From Streptomyces althioticus (GTDB lineage Bacteria; Actinomycetota; Actinomycetes; Streptomycetales; Streptomycetaceae), in NCBI GenBank assembly GCA_014649355.1, contig BMSW01000002.1, positions 538,234 through 602,233 on the forward strand: a DNA stretch of 64,000 nt, given 5' to 3'. The position numbers and the translations under genes are program-made. Positions 54,522 through 63,761 of the stretch are shown here, in pieces. The stretch's first letter is position 1. Every line of letters starts with the position of its first letter. The notes below the pieces were generated by a model. The model did not search any database and was not told the origin of the DNA. It was given only the letters and a program-made list of their open reading frames with translations.

Positions 54522-56248
54522 GGCGCGTCACCGGTGGCCACGGGCGCCGCGGCCGGGGAGCCGGCCGGGCTCAGCACGCCGTCGCGCTCCAGGTGGGCGC
54601 GGGCCGCCTCGATCGCCTCGGGGGTGGTGGCGTACTCCCGGCCCTCGTGGCGCAGCGGGCCGAGGACGCCGACGGAGTCGAGGGCACGGCGGTGGCCGGG
54701 GCGTACGCCGGAGACCATGACGACGATGCCGCGCCGCCGCAGTCTGGTCACCGCGTCCTTGAGGACCAGCGCCCCCGTGGCGTCGACGACGCTGACGTGG
54801 GACATCCGCAGGATGACCACGCGGACCTCGGCCAGTTCGGTCAGTTCCAGCAGGAAGCGGTGGGCGGCGGCGAAGAAGAGCGGGCCGTCGATGCGGTAGG
54901 CGACGATGTGCTGGGCGAGCAGCTCGTGCTCCTCGTCGGTGTGGTCGCCGCGGTCGAGCGGCAGCGGGGCGAGCCGGGCCTGCCGGGCGACCGCGCGCAG
55001 CGCGAGCACGCCGGCGACGACCAGGCCGATGATCACCGCCTGGACGAGGTCGAGGACGAGCGTGGCGACGGCGGTGAGGACGAGGATCAGCGCGTCGGAG
55101 CGGGTGGCCCGGGTCATCGCCCGCAGCGAGCCGACCTCGACCATGCGCACGGCGGTCGCGAGGAGTACCCCGGCGAGGGCGGCCAGCGGGATCCGCGACA
55201 CGAGCGGGGCGGCGGCGAAGACGATCACGGCGAGCACGGCGGCGTGGGTGAGGGCGGCGAGCCGCGAGGTGGCGCCGGTGCGGACGTTGACGGCGGTGCG
55301 GGCGATCGCGCCGGTGGCGGGGACGCCGCCGAACAGCGGTGCGGCGATGTTGGCGAGGCCCTGGCCGAACAGCTCCCGGTCGGGGTCGTGCCGCTGTCCC
55401 ACGGTCATGCCGTCGGCGACGGAGGCGGACAGCAGCGACTCCAGCGCGGCGAGGGCCGCGACCGCGAGGGCGGGGGCGATGAGACCGCCGAGGGCGCCGG
55501 GGTCCAGGAACGACAGGGAGGGCGCGGGCAGTCCGGCCGGCAGGTCGCCGATGGGCCGTACGCCGTCGAGTCCGGCGGTCTCGACGACGACCGTGGCCGC
55601 GATCACCGCGAGGACGGAGAAGGGGACGGTGGGCTTCCAGCGGGCGCCGGCCAGCATCACGGCGGCCACGGCGGCGGCCAGCGCGGGGGCGGTCCAGTGC
55701 GGGGCGCGGGCGAAGTCCCCGGCCGCGTGCCAGGCGACCTCCAGGACGCGTTCGCCGTCGGACGGGGCGACGCCGAGGGCGTTGGGTATCTGCTGGAGTC
55801 CGATCACGCAGGCGATGCCCAGGGTGAAGCCTTCCACGACGGGCGCGGGCACGTAGCGCATGGAGCCGCCGGCCCGCAGCAGGGCCAGACCGACGAGGAC
55901 GACGCCGGCCATCAGCCCGACGGTGAGGACGCCTGCGGGTCCGTGGTCGGCGACGATCGGCACCAGGACCACGGTCATCGCGCCGGTGGGTCCGGAGACC
56001 TGGAGGTCGGAGCCGCCGAACACGGCCGCGAGGGCGCCGGCGACCACGGCGGTGGCCAGTCCCGCCTCCGCGCCGAGGCCGGAGGAGACGCCGAAGCCGA
56101 GGGCGAGCGGCAGGGCGACGACCGCGACGGTCAGTCCGGCCAGCAGGTCCCGGCGGGGATGGCGGCGGGCCTGGGTGAGGTCGGCGCGGGTGGGGAGCAG
56201 GGAGGTGAACCGGGACCGGAACCCGGCCGGTGACAGCGGTACGGACAC
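54518..56248 (-). CDS. SulP-family anion transporter with STAS domain
   Basis: This 576-residue transporter has the SulP core of about twelve membrane segments (residues 30-420), including DLLAGLTVAVVALPLALGFGVSSGLG, and a cytosolic STAS domain (about 440-545, with VILRMSHVSVVDATGALVL). SulP proteins carry sulfate, bicarbonate or other anions; the sequence does not decide which. The start is GTG 56248 with AGAGGGG close upstream. Its 3' end is translationally coupled to an HATPase kinase gene. Confidence 0.88.
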   Translation of the reverse strand: MSVPLSPAGFRSRFTSLLPTRADLTQARRHPRRDLLAGLTVAVVALPLALGFGVSSGLGAEAGLATAVVAGALAAVFGGSDLQVSGPTGAMTVVLVPIVADHGPAGVLTVGLMAGVVLVGLALLRAGGSMRYVPAPVVEGFTLGIACVIGLQQIPNALGVAPSDGERVLEVAWHAAGDFARAPHWTAPALAAAVAAVMLAGARWKPTVPFSVLAVIAATVVVETAGLDGVRPIGDLPAGLPAPSLSFLDPGALGGLIAPALAVAALAALESLLSASVADGMTVGQRHDPDRELFGQGLANIAAPLFGGVPATGAIARTAVNVRTGATSRLAALTHAAVLAVIVFAAAPLVSRIPLAALAGVLLATAVRMVEVGSLRAMTRATRSDALILVLTAVATLVLDLVQAVIIGLVVAGVLALRAVARQARLAPLPLDRGDHTDEEHELLAQHIVAYRIDGPLFFAAAHRFLLELTELAEVRVVILRMSHVSVVDATGALVLKDAVTRLRRRGIVVMVSGVRPGHRRALDSVGVLGPLRHEGREYATTPEAIEAARAHLERDGVLSPAGSPAAAPVATGDAP

Positions 56249-56300
56249 GGCCCCTCTGCTTCTCGTTCAGGACGGCATGACGAGCCAAGCATGTAGTCAC

Positions 56301-56316
56301 TTGCGAAATTCTGCAA
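56301..56316. promoter_or_regulatory. candidate ArsR operator upstream of SulP
   Basis: TTGCGAAATTCTGCAA is an imperfect 16-base dyad (TTGC/GCAA arms) in an AT-richer patch about 53 bases before the SulP start. TCTGC-6-GCAGA overlaps it. A related TTGCTAATG occurs upstream of the ArsR gene near 54050. Confidence 0.35.
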
Positions 56317-56387
56317 TTCAGCAGATCACGAAGCCGTGCGGGGTGACTGGGCAGGTATGCGGGGGTGTGCGGGCGCGTGCGGAAGGC

Positions 56388-56984
56388 TCAGCCGGTCATG
56401 CGCTTGCGCCACGCCGGCTCGACCTGGCGCCACTCGGCCTCCCAGAGGTCCAGGCGGCGCAGCCGCAGCCGGGCGCGGGCGACCCACCCGCCCAGCAGCA
56501 CCATGCCCCCGGTGACGAGCGCCACCGTGAGGCCGGCCATCGTGATCTGGAAGCCCGCCTCGGCGCCCTCGGGCGGCGCGCTCACGAGGCGGCCCTTCCC
56601 GTCGTTGAAGACGGTGACCTCGTCGCCCTTCTTGCCGTCCGCCGGGACCTCGGCCCGTCCGGTGTGCCGGGTGCCGTCGGGGGCGGTCCAGCGCACCTCG
56701 GCCCAGATGCCGCCGTCGCCGCTCTCCGACACGGGCGCCGGCGCGGCGTCGCGCGCGTTCTCGACCAGCACGGCCGGGACCGGACGGGTGTGTTCGCGGC
56801 GGTCGTCCAGGGACGCGCCGACCGCGCCGGCCGCCGCGATCCCGGCGAACCCCGAGAGGACCAGGGCGAGGACGGCCGTGGCGATGAGCAGCCAGGCCTC
56901 GGCGACGTCGCTGCGGCGGCACAGCGGGTTGTTCCGCCATCGCCACCAGGGCACCTTGGGGCTCGCGCCATGCGTCGTCGCCAT
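56388..56984 (-). CDS. Rv1733c-like two-pass membrane protein
   Basis: This 198-residue protein has a membrane segment at about 28-55 (WLLIATAVLALVLSGFAGIAAAG), an extracytoplasmic domain of about 90 residues with WAEVRWTAPDGTRHTGRAEVP, and a second segment near 150-175. The cytosolic tail is basic. This layout matches the mycobacterial Rv1733c family, of unknown function. It lies upstream of SulP with a 139-base gap and may be separately transcribed. Confidence 0.78.
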   Translation of the reverse strand: MATTHGASPKVPWWRWRNNPLCRRSDVAEAWLLIATAVLALVLSGFAGIAAAGAVGASLDDRREHTRPVPAVLVENARDAAPAPVSESGDGGIWAEVRWTAPDGTRHTGRAEVPADGKKGDEVTVFNDGKGRLVSAPPEGAEAGFQITMAGLTVALVTGGMVLLGGWVARARLRLRRLDLWEAEWRQVEPAWRKRMTG

Positions 56985-57112
56985 GGGAGGTCACCTCCTC
57001 GCGCGGGTGCCGACCGCGCCACCCCTCCAGGGTGGCCCGTTCTCGCCCGGCCCGCACGGGCGGAACGGGCCCTTTCCCGCCGTCCGCCGCCTTGTCCTGC
57101 GCGGTCCCCCGG

Positions 57113-58186
57113 TCAGACCGTCGGATGCACCGGGACGACCTCGTGCTGCGGGACGCCGAGGACGACCTTGAGCGCGCCCGTCTCGGCGGCGTTCGCGAAC
57201 ACGTCGTACCCCTCCTGCATCTGGTCCAGGGGGAAGGTGTGGGAGACCAGACGGCGGGTGGGCAGCCGGCCGGCCGCGGCCATCCGCAGCAGGGTGGGCG
57301 TGGAGTGCGTGTCGACGAGGCCGGTGGTGATGGTGACGTTCTTGATCCAGAGGTCCTCGAGGTGCAGCGTGGAGGGCGCGCCGTGCACGCCGACGTTGGC
57401 GACGTGCCCGCCGGGGCGGACCACCCGGGTGCACAGTTCGAAGGTCTCCGGGACGCCGACCGCCTCGATCACCACGTCCGCGCCGAGCTCCCCGGTGAGG
57501 TCCTCGACCAGCTGCTCGGGGCCCTCGCTCGCGTCGGCCACCGCGTCGGCGCCGAACTCCTTCGCCGCCTGGAGCCGGGACGACGCGAGGTCCACCGCGA
57601 CCACCCGCTCGGGGCCGAACAGCCGGGCCGTGGCGATCGCGGCAAGCCCGACCGGTCCGGCGCCGACCACGACGACGGTGTCCCCGGGCCGCACGCGCCC
57701 GTTGAGCACGCCCACCTCGTAGGCGGTGGGGAAGATGTCCGCGAGCAGCACCGCGTCCTCGTTGGCGACGGCGCCGGGCAGCGGGTACACCGACAGGTCG
57801 GCGAACGGCACCCGTACGTACTCGGCCTGCGTGCCGTCGACGAGGTGCCCGAGGATCCAGCCCCCGCCGCCCCGGCACTGCCCGTACATGCCCTCGCGGC
57901 AGAAGCGGCAGCGTCCGCACGCGGTGATGCAGGAGACCAGCACCCGGTCGCCGGGCCGTACGGTACGGACGTCGGCGCCGGCTTCGACGACCTCGCCGAC
58001 CGCCTCGTGTCCGAGGACGGTCCCGGGGCGCACCTCGGGCACGTCGCCCTTGAGGATGTGCAGGTCCGTCCCGCAGATGGTGACGGCGTCGACGCGGACG
58101 ATGACGTCGCCGGGCTCCCGGATCTCCGGATCGGGAACCTCCTCCCAGGCGGACTGCCCGGGGCCGTGGAAGACGTAGCCCTTCAT
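57113..58186 (-). CDS. zinc-dependent alcohol dehydrogenase
   Basis: This 357-residue medium-chain dehydrogenase has catalytic zinc ligands Cys38 (ICGTD) and His60-Glu61 (GHEAVGE). The structural zinc site is complete (Cys90, Cys93, Cys96, Cys104). The NAD-binding motif is VVVVGAGPVGLAAIATARLFG. ATG 58186 follows GAGG at eight bases. It resembles threonine/sorbitol or broad secondary-alcohol dehydrogenases. Confidence 0.88.
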   Translation of the reverse strand: MKGYVFHGPGQSAWEEVPDPEIREPGDVIVRVDAVTICGTDLHILKGDVPEVRPGTVLGHEAVGEVVEAGADVRTVRPGDRVLVSCITACGRCRFCREGMYGQCRGGGGWILGHLVDGTQAEYVRVPFADLSVYPLPGAVANEDAVLLADIFPTAYEVGVLNGRVRPGDTVVVVGAGPVGLAAIATARLFGPERVVAVDLASSRLQAAKEFGADAVADASEGPEQLVEDLTGELGADVVIEAVGVPETFELCTRVVRPGGHVANVGVHGAPSTLHLEDLWIKNVTITTGLVDTHSTPTLLRMAAAGRLPTRRLVSHTFPLDQMQEGYDVFANAAETGALKVVLGVPQHEVVPVHPTV

Positions 58187-58768
58187 GCCGATCCTCACCT
58201 TCGCTGAGCGGCGGGCCTCGACGCCGGGCGCACGCACCCGCCTGCGTCGGCGGAGCCGGGGTGTCCGGAACCGCCCTGCACTTCCAGTGTGTGCGTGCTT
58301 GGCCCGTTCTGCCGACACGGGCGTCTCTCCGCCGATGGCGGGTTGTACGCCTGGCCGTGGTTCTTCGGAGGCGGATCGCCGCGCCCCGCCGCCGGTGCGA
58401 CGGTCCGTTGTGCCGGTGAACGGCCTCCGGGCTCGGCTGCGTCAGGGCGAGCCCCGGTCCCTCCGTGGTCCGCGGCAGCCAGGGCTCCCACCCGCCGCCG
58501 CACCGCACGGTCCGTCGCTGCTTGTGGGAGTCCGACGCCGGCCGGTATCGGCTCGGTCGGCGGCCGCGCGCCGGGCCGGTTCCTCGGGTCGCGAGCCGTG
58601 GCCACGCGGCAGGTTCGGTCGATCGTTCCGGCCCGGTCGGGCGATCCGCTGTGCCGGAGCCTGCCGGTGCCGGCGGCATCGGTTCGCGCCTCGGGGCGGA
58701 CTTGTCCGGCGGGCGTCGCCGCCGGTGTGGCGGGGTCGAGGGGGCCGCGCCGGGCGTAAGTTGCCGGC
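58187..58768. other. 582-base intergenic region without a supported gene
   Basis: Several frames are open here but none has a good ribosome binding site plus recognisable protein character. The products would be Arg/Pro/Ala-rich, and third-position GC bias is weaker than in flanking genes. It lies upstream of the alcohol dehydrogenase and downstream of the P-type ATPase (both minus strand). It may be a decayed gene or a long leader. I see no tRNA or riboswitch. Confidence 0.5.
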
Positions 58769-61700
58769 TCAGGCGACCGGGCGGGCGATGCCGGTGTGGA
58801 GGGCGTGGCGGGTCTGGTGGGCGTAGTCCGTCAGGTGGCGGGTGAGGCGGGTGGCCAGGGCGTAGAGGTGGCGGACCGCGGCCAGGCGTTCCAGCCGGGG
58901 GGCGAGGGCGGAGAGGGTGATGGCGAGGGCGACGCCCGTCCAGGCGACCGGGCCCAGGGGGACGCAGCCGAAGAAGTGGCTGACGCCGGGCGTCTGCACG
59001 AGCGCGGCGAGGACCGCCGCGGAGCCCAGCGCGGTCACCCACACCAGGGTGCTGTGGCGGCGGCCGGAGAGGGTCTGCACCAGTTGCGCGCCGACCACCC
59101 CGCACAGCGCCATGGTGGTGGAGCGGCGCTCGGTGCCGGGCGTGAACCGGCCGAACAGGTACGCCGCGACCGCGCCCAGGCAGGTGGTGACGCCGCGCCG
59201 CCTGATGGAGCGCAGGAGCGGCGTGCCGAGCACGTCCAGGCTCAGCGGGCCGGTCTCGGCGTGCGCCGCCGTGGACGGGTCGTTGCTCGGGGTCACCGCC
59301 ACGGCCATGGCCGGGAACATGTCGGTGAGCAGGTTGACCAGCAGCAGCTGACGGGTGGACAGCGGTGAGGAACCCGCGAGCAGGGTGCCGAGCACGCTGA
59401 AGCCGACCTCGCCGGCGTTGCCGCCGATGAGGATGCTCACGGCGTCGGCCACGCTGCGCCACAGCGCCCGGCCCTCGGCGAAGGCGTCGACCAGGACGGA
59501 CAGGTCGCCGCCGGTGAGGACGATGTCGGCGGCGTTGCGGGCGGCGGCGGAGCCGCGGGCCTCGATGCCGACGCCCACGTCGGCGGCGCGGATGGCGGCG
59601 GCGTCGTTGGCGCCGTCGCCGGCCATCGCGACCACCCGCCCCGCCTGCTGCAGGGCCTCGACCACGTGCAGCTTCTGCTCGGGCGCGACACGGGCGACGA
59701 CCCCGGCGCCGTGCAGGGCGCGGACGCGCTCGGTGCGGCCCATGGCGACCAGGTCGTCCCCGGTGACCACCTGCGTCTCCTCGGGCCAGCCCAGTTGCAG
59801 GGCGATGGCGCGGGCCGTCTCCGGGTGGTCGCCGGTGAGCATGACGGGCAGGATGCCGGACTTCCGCAGGGCGGTGAGGAGTTCCCGCGAGGTGTCGCGG
59901 GGCACGTCGGCGAGGGCGACGAACCCGACGAGCTCGAGGCCGGAGAGGCCGGCCTGCACCTCCGCCTGCGGGTCGGAGCCCTCGTACCGGCGCCGGGCGA
60001 CGGCGAGGACGCGCAGTCCCTGCCCGGCGAGGGTGTGGGCGGCGTCGGCCGCCTCCTCGGGCAGGTCCGCGCAGGCGGGCAGCACCGTCTCGGGGGCGCC
60101 CTTCACGACGAGGTACGCGCCGTCCCCGCCGTCCCGGCCGACGGCCGCCGCGTACCCGCGGCTCGCCTCGAAGGCCAGCTCGCCGTCCGCGGACCAGTGC
60201 TCGTCCGGCGGCGCGGCGTCCAGCACGGCCTCGTCGGTGGCGTGCGCGACCTTGCGTCCCTCGGCGGTCTCCTCCCGGGGGCAGGCGCGCGCGGCCATCC
60301 GTACGACCGGTACGGCCCGTTCGTCGTCCGGGGCCAGGACGGAGCCGTCGGCGGTGGCGGCCCGTACCAGGCGGAGGCGGTTCTCGGTGAGGGTGCCGGT
60401 CTTGTCGAAGCACATGGTGTCGACCCGGCCGAGCGCCTCCAGGGTGCGCGGCGTGCGCACCAGTACGCCCCGGCGGGACAGACGGCGGGCGGCGGCCATC
60501 TGCGCGACGGTCGCGACCAGCGGCAGTCCCTCCGGTACGGCGGCGACGGCCACGGCGACCCCGCCGCTGACGGCGCGCCGCAGCGGGCTGCCGCGCAGCA
60601 GGGACAGGCCGGTCACCAGCGCGCCGCCGGTGAGGGTGAAGGGCAGCGCCTTGCGGGTCAGCTCCTGCAGCCGGGCCTGCACACCGGCGGGCGGCGGGGT
60701 GCGGGAGGCGAGGGCGACGGCGCGGCCCGCCTCGGTGTGGTCGCCGGTGTCCACCACCAGCGCCTCGGCCCGTCCGGCCACCACGGTGGTGCCCTCGAAG
60801 ACCATGCAGGTCCGCCGTGCCACCGGCGCGCCCGGCGTCGCGTCGACGTCCTTGGCGACGGGCAGCGACTCGCCGGTGAGCGACGACTCGTCGACCTCGA
60901 GACCGTCGGCGCTCAGCAGCCGCGCGTCCGCCGGCACGACGTCGCCTGCGGTGAGGTCGATGTGGTCGCCCGGCCGCAGGCGGGCGGCGTCGACGGTCAC
61001 CGTCCTGTGGTCGGTGAGGTGGCGGCGCGCGCGGGGCTGCTGGCGGGCGGCGAGCCGGGCGAGGGCCCGTTCGGCGCGCAGCCGCTGGAGGCCGCCCGCG
61101 ACCGCGTTGAGGTCCATCGCGCCGACCACGAGCAGCGCGTCCACGAGCGAGCCGAGCAGCGCGGAGGCGACCGCTCCGGTGGCGAGGACCGGGGTGAGCG
61201 GGTCGTCCAGTTCGCGGCGCACGGCGCCGGCCGCCTCCCAGGTCCAGCGGGCGGGCGCGGCGGCGCCGGTCCCGGCCAGGCGCGCGGCCCGCTGCCGTAC
61301 GCGGGTGCCGAGGAGGGCGAGGCCGACCGGTTCGGCCTCGGTGCGGGCGTGCCGCAGGAGGGTGTGCGCCTCGTGCGGTTCGAGGGCGTGCCAGGGCACG
61401 TGCAGCCGGGGTTCGGGCGGGGCGGCGCGGGCCACGCGGACGGCCTCGGTCCAGCCGGCGAGGAGGGCGCCGGCCGCGGCGACGTTCACCGGGGCGTGGC
61501 GGGTGAGGCGCTGCCAGACACGGCCGCCGGGGGTGCCGCCGCGGGCCACCATCAGCCCGGAGAGCGCGGCGCCCGCGCGGGCCAGGGTCTGCGAGCGGCG
61601 GCCGACGCGGCGGGCCGCCGGGATCGCGGTGAGCAGCCGCCAGACGTCGGCGAGTCCGCCGGGGGCGAGGGCGTCCGCGCCCCACGGGACCGCCGAGCGG

Positions 61701-63106
61701 CCGTCGGTCAGGGCGATCGCCACGTCCCCCGCGGGCAGTCCGTCCGCGACGTCCCGGTCCCCGTCGGCGGGCACCCGGGCCACGCCGACGACGATGTGCC
61801 CGTCCTGCTGGAGCGCGCGGACGGCGTCGCCGAACGGCAGGTCGGCGGGGGCGACCTCGTCGGCGAGGCGGGTGATGTCCTTCAGTTCGGACCCGCCGGC
61901 GACGACGACGTGCAGCCCGGCCCTGCGGGCCGCGTCGAGCACCGCCTCCGCCCACGGGTGCACCGGGTCGTGGTAGGGCGCGGGCTCCTCGTCCTCGGCC
62001 GCCGGGAGGCTGCGGAGCGCGTCGGCGTGGAGGACGAGCGAGTCGGCGATCTCCAGCTGGCGCAGCCGGTCGCCGCCGCGCACCAGCACGCCGGTGCGGG
62101 CGAGGTCGGTGCCCAGCACGGAGTTGAAGGCGGCGGGACCGTAGCGCGCGGCCTTCGGGGAGCCCGCGAGGACGGCTTCGGCGGCCTCGCCGGTGTCGTG
62201 GGTGACGAGGAGGGTGGCGGCCGCCCCGGCAACGCTGCCGGTGCCGGCGTTCGCCGCGTACGCCTGCGCCGGGGTCACGCGCAGCGGCGGGCGGACGTCC
62301 GGGGCGGGCGGGACGCTGGTGCGCCGCTCGCGGCACACGTCGTCGTGGAGCGTCTCGAAGGCGGCGGCGCGGGCGGCCGCCTCGGTGAGCTGACCGGTGC
62401 GCAGCAGGGCGTCGAGCAGCAGCGACACCGGGGACTGGGCGGCGCCGTGCGCGGCGGCGTTGGCGGCGGCCAGCAGCAGTTCCATGCCGCTGCCGCCGAA
62501 CCGGTCGCGCAGCCGGGCGCGAAAGCGGGGGTTCTCGCGGAGCAGGGTGACCAGGGCGGTGACCGCCTTGGGGCTGCGCGGCAGCCGCAGCGACCGGCCG
62601 GCGAGGGCGCCGGCGACACCGGCGGCGTCCAGCAGCAGCGCGGCGGCGGCGACCCGCACTTCGCGCGGGTCGCCGGGGTGCGGGGTGTCGTACTCCGGCT
62701 CGGGGCCGGCGTCCTCGCCCGCGTCCTCGGTGAGTCCGAGGCGCTCGGCGACGGCGACGGCGCGTTCGGCGACGCGGTCGCCGGCCGCGTCGGTCACGGC
62801 CGTCACCACGAGCCGGGCCAGCCCCTCGTCCCAGTACGCGGCCACCACGTCGGGGTGTTCCAGCAGCTCGGCGGCGACCTTGCGGGCGAGGGGGGCGACG
62901 GTCGCGTCGGGGTGGCGCAGCGCGAGGTGCACGCGGTGGCCGGCCCGCCAGTGGCGGTCCGTGCCGAGGGCGTTGCGGGCGACGTGCGTCAGCCGGCGGG
63001 TGGTGTCGTGGACGGACGTCACACCGTGGACGGTGCCGCGGGCCGCCCCGGCGGCTGCGCCCGCCAGGGCGCCGGCGAGGGGGGCGACGTCGAGCAGTGC
63101 GAGCAT
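58769..63106 (-). CDS. large P-type cation-transporting ATPase with degenerate duplicate domain
   Basis: This 1445-residue protein has a functional P-type ATPase unit in its C-terminal two-thirds: TGES (about 742), PEGLP in a membrane segment, the phosphorylated Asp in DKTGTLTEN (about 903), the TGDHPET motif and GDGANDAAAI (about 1164). The C-terminal membrane block follows. The N-terminal 600 residues contain a second, decayed P domain: GVLVR at about 339 aligns to GVLVR before the true site, with His where the catalytic Asp should be. It resembles mycobacterial CtpI-type pumps. The ion is unknown. ATG 63106 has AGGGA eight bases upstream. Confidence 0.85.
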   Translation of the reverse strand: MLALLDVAPLAGALAGAAAGAARGTVHGVTSVHDTTRRLTHVARNALGTDRHWRAGHRVHLALRHPDATVAPLARKVAAELLEHPDVVAAYWDEGLARLVVTAVTDAAGDRVAERAVAVAERLGLTEDAGEDAGPEPEYDTPHPGDPREVRVAAAALLLDAAGVAGALAGRSLRLPRSPKAVTALVTLLRENPRFRARLRDRFGGSGMELLLAAANAAAHGAAQSPVSLLLDALLRTGQLTEAAARAAAFETLHDDVCRERRTSVPPAPDVRPPLRVTPAQAYAANAGTGSVAGAAATLLVTHDTGEAAEAVLAGSPKAARYGPAAFNSVLGTDLARTGVLVRGGDRLRQLEIADSLVLHADALRSLPAAEDEEPAPYHDPVHPWAEAVLDAARRAGLHVVVAGGSELKDITRLADEVAPADLPFGDAVRALQQDGHIVVGVARVPADGDRDVADGLPAGDVAIALTDGRSAVPWGADALAPGGLADVWRLLTAIPAARRVGRRSQTLARAGAALSGLMVARGGTPGGRVWQRLTRHAPVNVAAAGALLAGWTEAVRVARAAPPEPRLHVPWHALEPHEAHTLLRHARTEAEPVGLALLGTRVRQRAARLAGTGAAAPARWTWEAAGAVRRELDDPLTPVLATGAVASALLGSLVDALLVVGAMDLNAVAGGLQRLRAERALARLAARQQPRARRHLTDHRTVTVDAARLRPGDHIDLTAGDVVPADARLLSADGLEVDESSLTGESLPVAKDVDATPGAPVARRTCMVFEGTTVVAGRAEALVVDTGDHTEAGRAVALASRTPPPAGVQARLQELTRKALPFTLTGGALVTGLSLLRGSPLRRAVSGGVAVAVAAVPEGLPLVATVAQMAAARRLSRRGVLVRTPRTLEALGRVDTMCFDKTGTLTENRLRLVRAATADGSVLAPDDERAVPVVRMAARACPREETAEGRKVAHATDEAVLDAAPPDEHWSADGELAFEASRGYAAAVGRDGGDGAYLVVKGAPETVLPACADLPEEAADAAHTLAGQGLRVLAVARRRYEGSDPQAEVQAGLSGLELVGFVALADVPRDTSRELLTALRKSGILPVMLTGDHPETARAIALQLGWPEETQVVTGDDLVAMGRTERVRALHGAGVVARVAPEQKLHVVEALQQAGRVVAMAGDGANDAAAIRAADVGVGIEARGSAAARNAADIVLTGGDLSVLVDAFAEGRALWRSVADAVSILIGGNAGEVGFSVLGTLLAGSSPLSTRQLLLVNLLTDMFPAMAVAVTPSNDPSTAAHAETGPLSLDVLGTPLLRSIRRRGVTTCLGAVAAYLFGRFTPGTERRSTTMALCGVVGAQLVQTLSGRRHSTLVWVTALGSAAVLAALVQTPGVSHFFGCVPLGPVAWTGVALAITLSALAPRLERLAAVRHLYALATRLTRHLTDYAHQTRHALHTGIARPVA

Positions 63107-63124
63107 GCGCGGTCCCTGCCCGGC

Positions 63125-63697
63125 TCAGTCGTCGGCGTTGCGCCGGGCGGAGGACCGGGTGGGGCCCGGCCGGCCGGCGCCGTCGTCGTGGCCGGTCGCC
63201 GCGGCGACCTTCTTCAAGGCGGACGCGGTGCCTTCGTCGCCGACCTTTGCGGGCTGGACGCGCGGGGCGGGGTGGTGGCGGGTGGGGGTGAGGCGGTCGC
63301 CGGGGCCGGTGTCGCGGGCCTCACGCCGGTCCGCGGCGGTGCTGCCGTCGGCCGGCGGGACCACGCCCTCGCGGGTCGCGGCGGCCCAGGCCTCGTCCTC
63401 GGCGGGGGTTCGCCGCGTGCCGTCGGCGGTCTCTTCTCCGTCCCGCGGCTTCGTCAGCCAGGCGACCGCCGCGCCGGTGAGGGCGACGGGCCACTCCACC
63501 AGGCCGGCGACGCCGAGGACGCCCGCGCCGGTGTAGACGGCGATGCGGCGGCCGCGGGGGGACACGGCGCCGAGGGCGTCGAGGGCGCTGCCGGCCGCCC
63601 GGCCGACGTGACCGGCGCCCGGCAGGCGGCTCAGGTGCGAGGCGACGGCCCGCAGGGGGTGCGGGAGCTCCGGGGCGCGCGGTGTTTCCTGCTCCAT
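63125..63697 (-). CDS. small membrane-associated protein upstream of the P-type ATPase
   Basis: This 190-residue protein has one or two hydrophobic segments (IAVYTGAGVLGVAGLVEWPVALTGAAVAWL, about 56-85) followed by a long hydrophilic, charged tail ending in RRNADD. No family is recognised. It is 18 bases upstream of the ATPase gene and very likely co-transcribed with it, so it may be a partner or chaperone of the pump. GGAGG lies six bases before ATG 63697. Confidence 0.7.
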   Translation of the reverse strand: MEQETPRAPELPHPLRAVASHLSRLPGAGHVGRAAGSALDALGAVSPRGRRIAVYTGAGVLGVAGLVEWPVALTGAAVAWLTKPRDGEETADGTRRTPAEDEAWAAATREGVVPPADGSTAADRREARDTGPGDRLTPTRHHPAPRVQPAKVGDEGTASALKKVAAATGHDDGAGRPGPTRSSARRNADD

Positions 63698-63719
63698 GCC
63701 GACCTCCAGCGCCGGGGGT

Positions 63720-63737
63720 GCGGACACGGGTGTCCGC
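63720..63737. promoter_or_regulatory. perfect 18-base dyad before the ATPase operon
   Basis: GCGGACAC-GG-GTGTCCGC is a perfect palindrome-type inverted repeat 23 bases upstream of the ATG at 63697. It is positioned to be an operator or a leader hairpin for the ATPase operon. Confidence 0.6.
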
Positions 63738-63745
63738 GTCTTTCG

Positions 63746-63761
63746 TGAACCCTTGGGTTCA
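63746..63761. promoter_or_regulatory. perfect 16-base dyad before the ATPase operon
   Basis: TGAACCC-TT-GGGTTCA is a second perfect inverted repeat, nine bases beyond the first. The paired arrangement suggests a promoter with an operator for a metal- or stress-responsive regulator not present in the window. Confidence 0.6.

Noticed and set aside
56991..62336. Very long minus-strand reading frame (about 1780 codons)
   Set aside because: It is out of frame with the P-type ATPase and alcohol dehydrogenase, and its product is an Arg/Pro/His-rich shadow typical of high-GC DNA.
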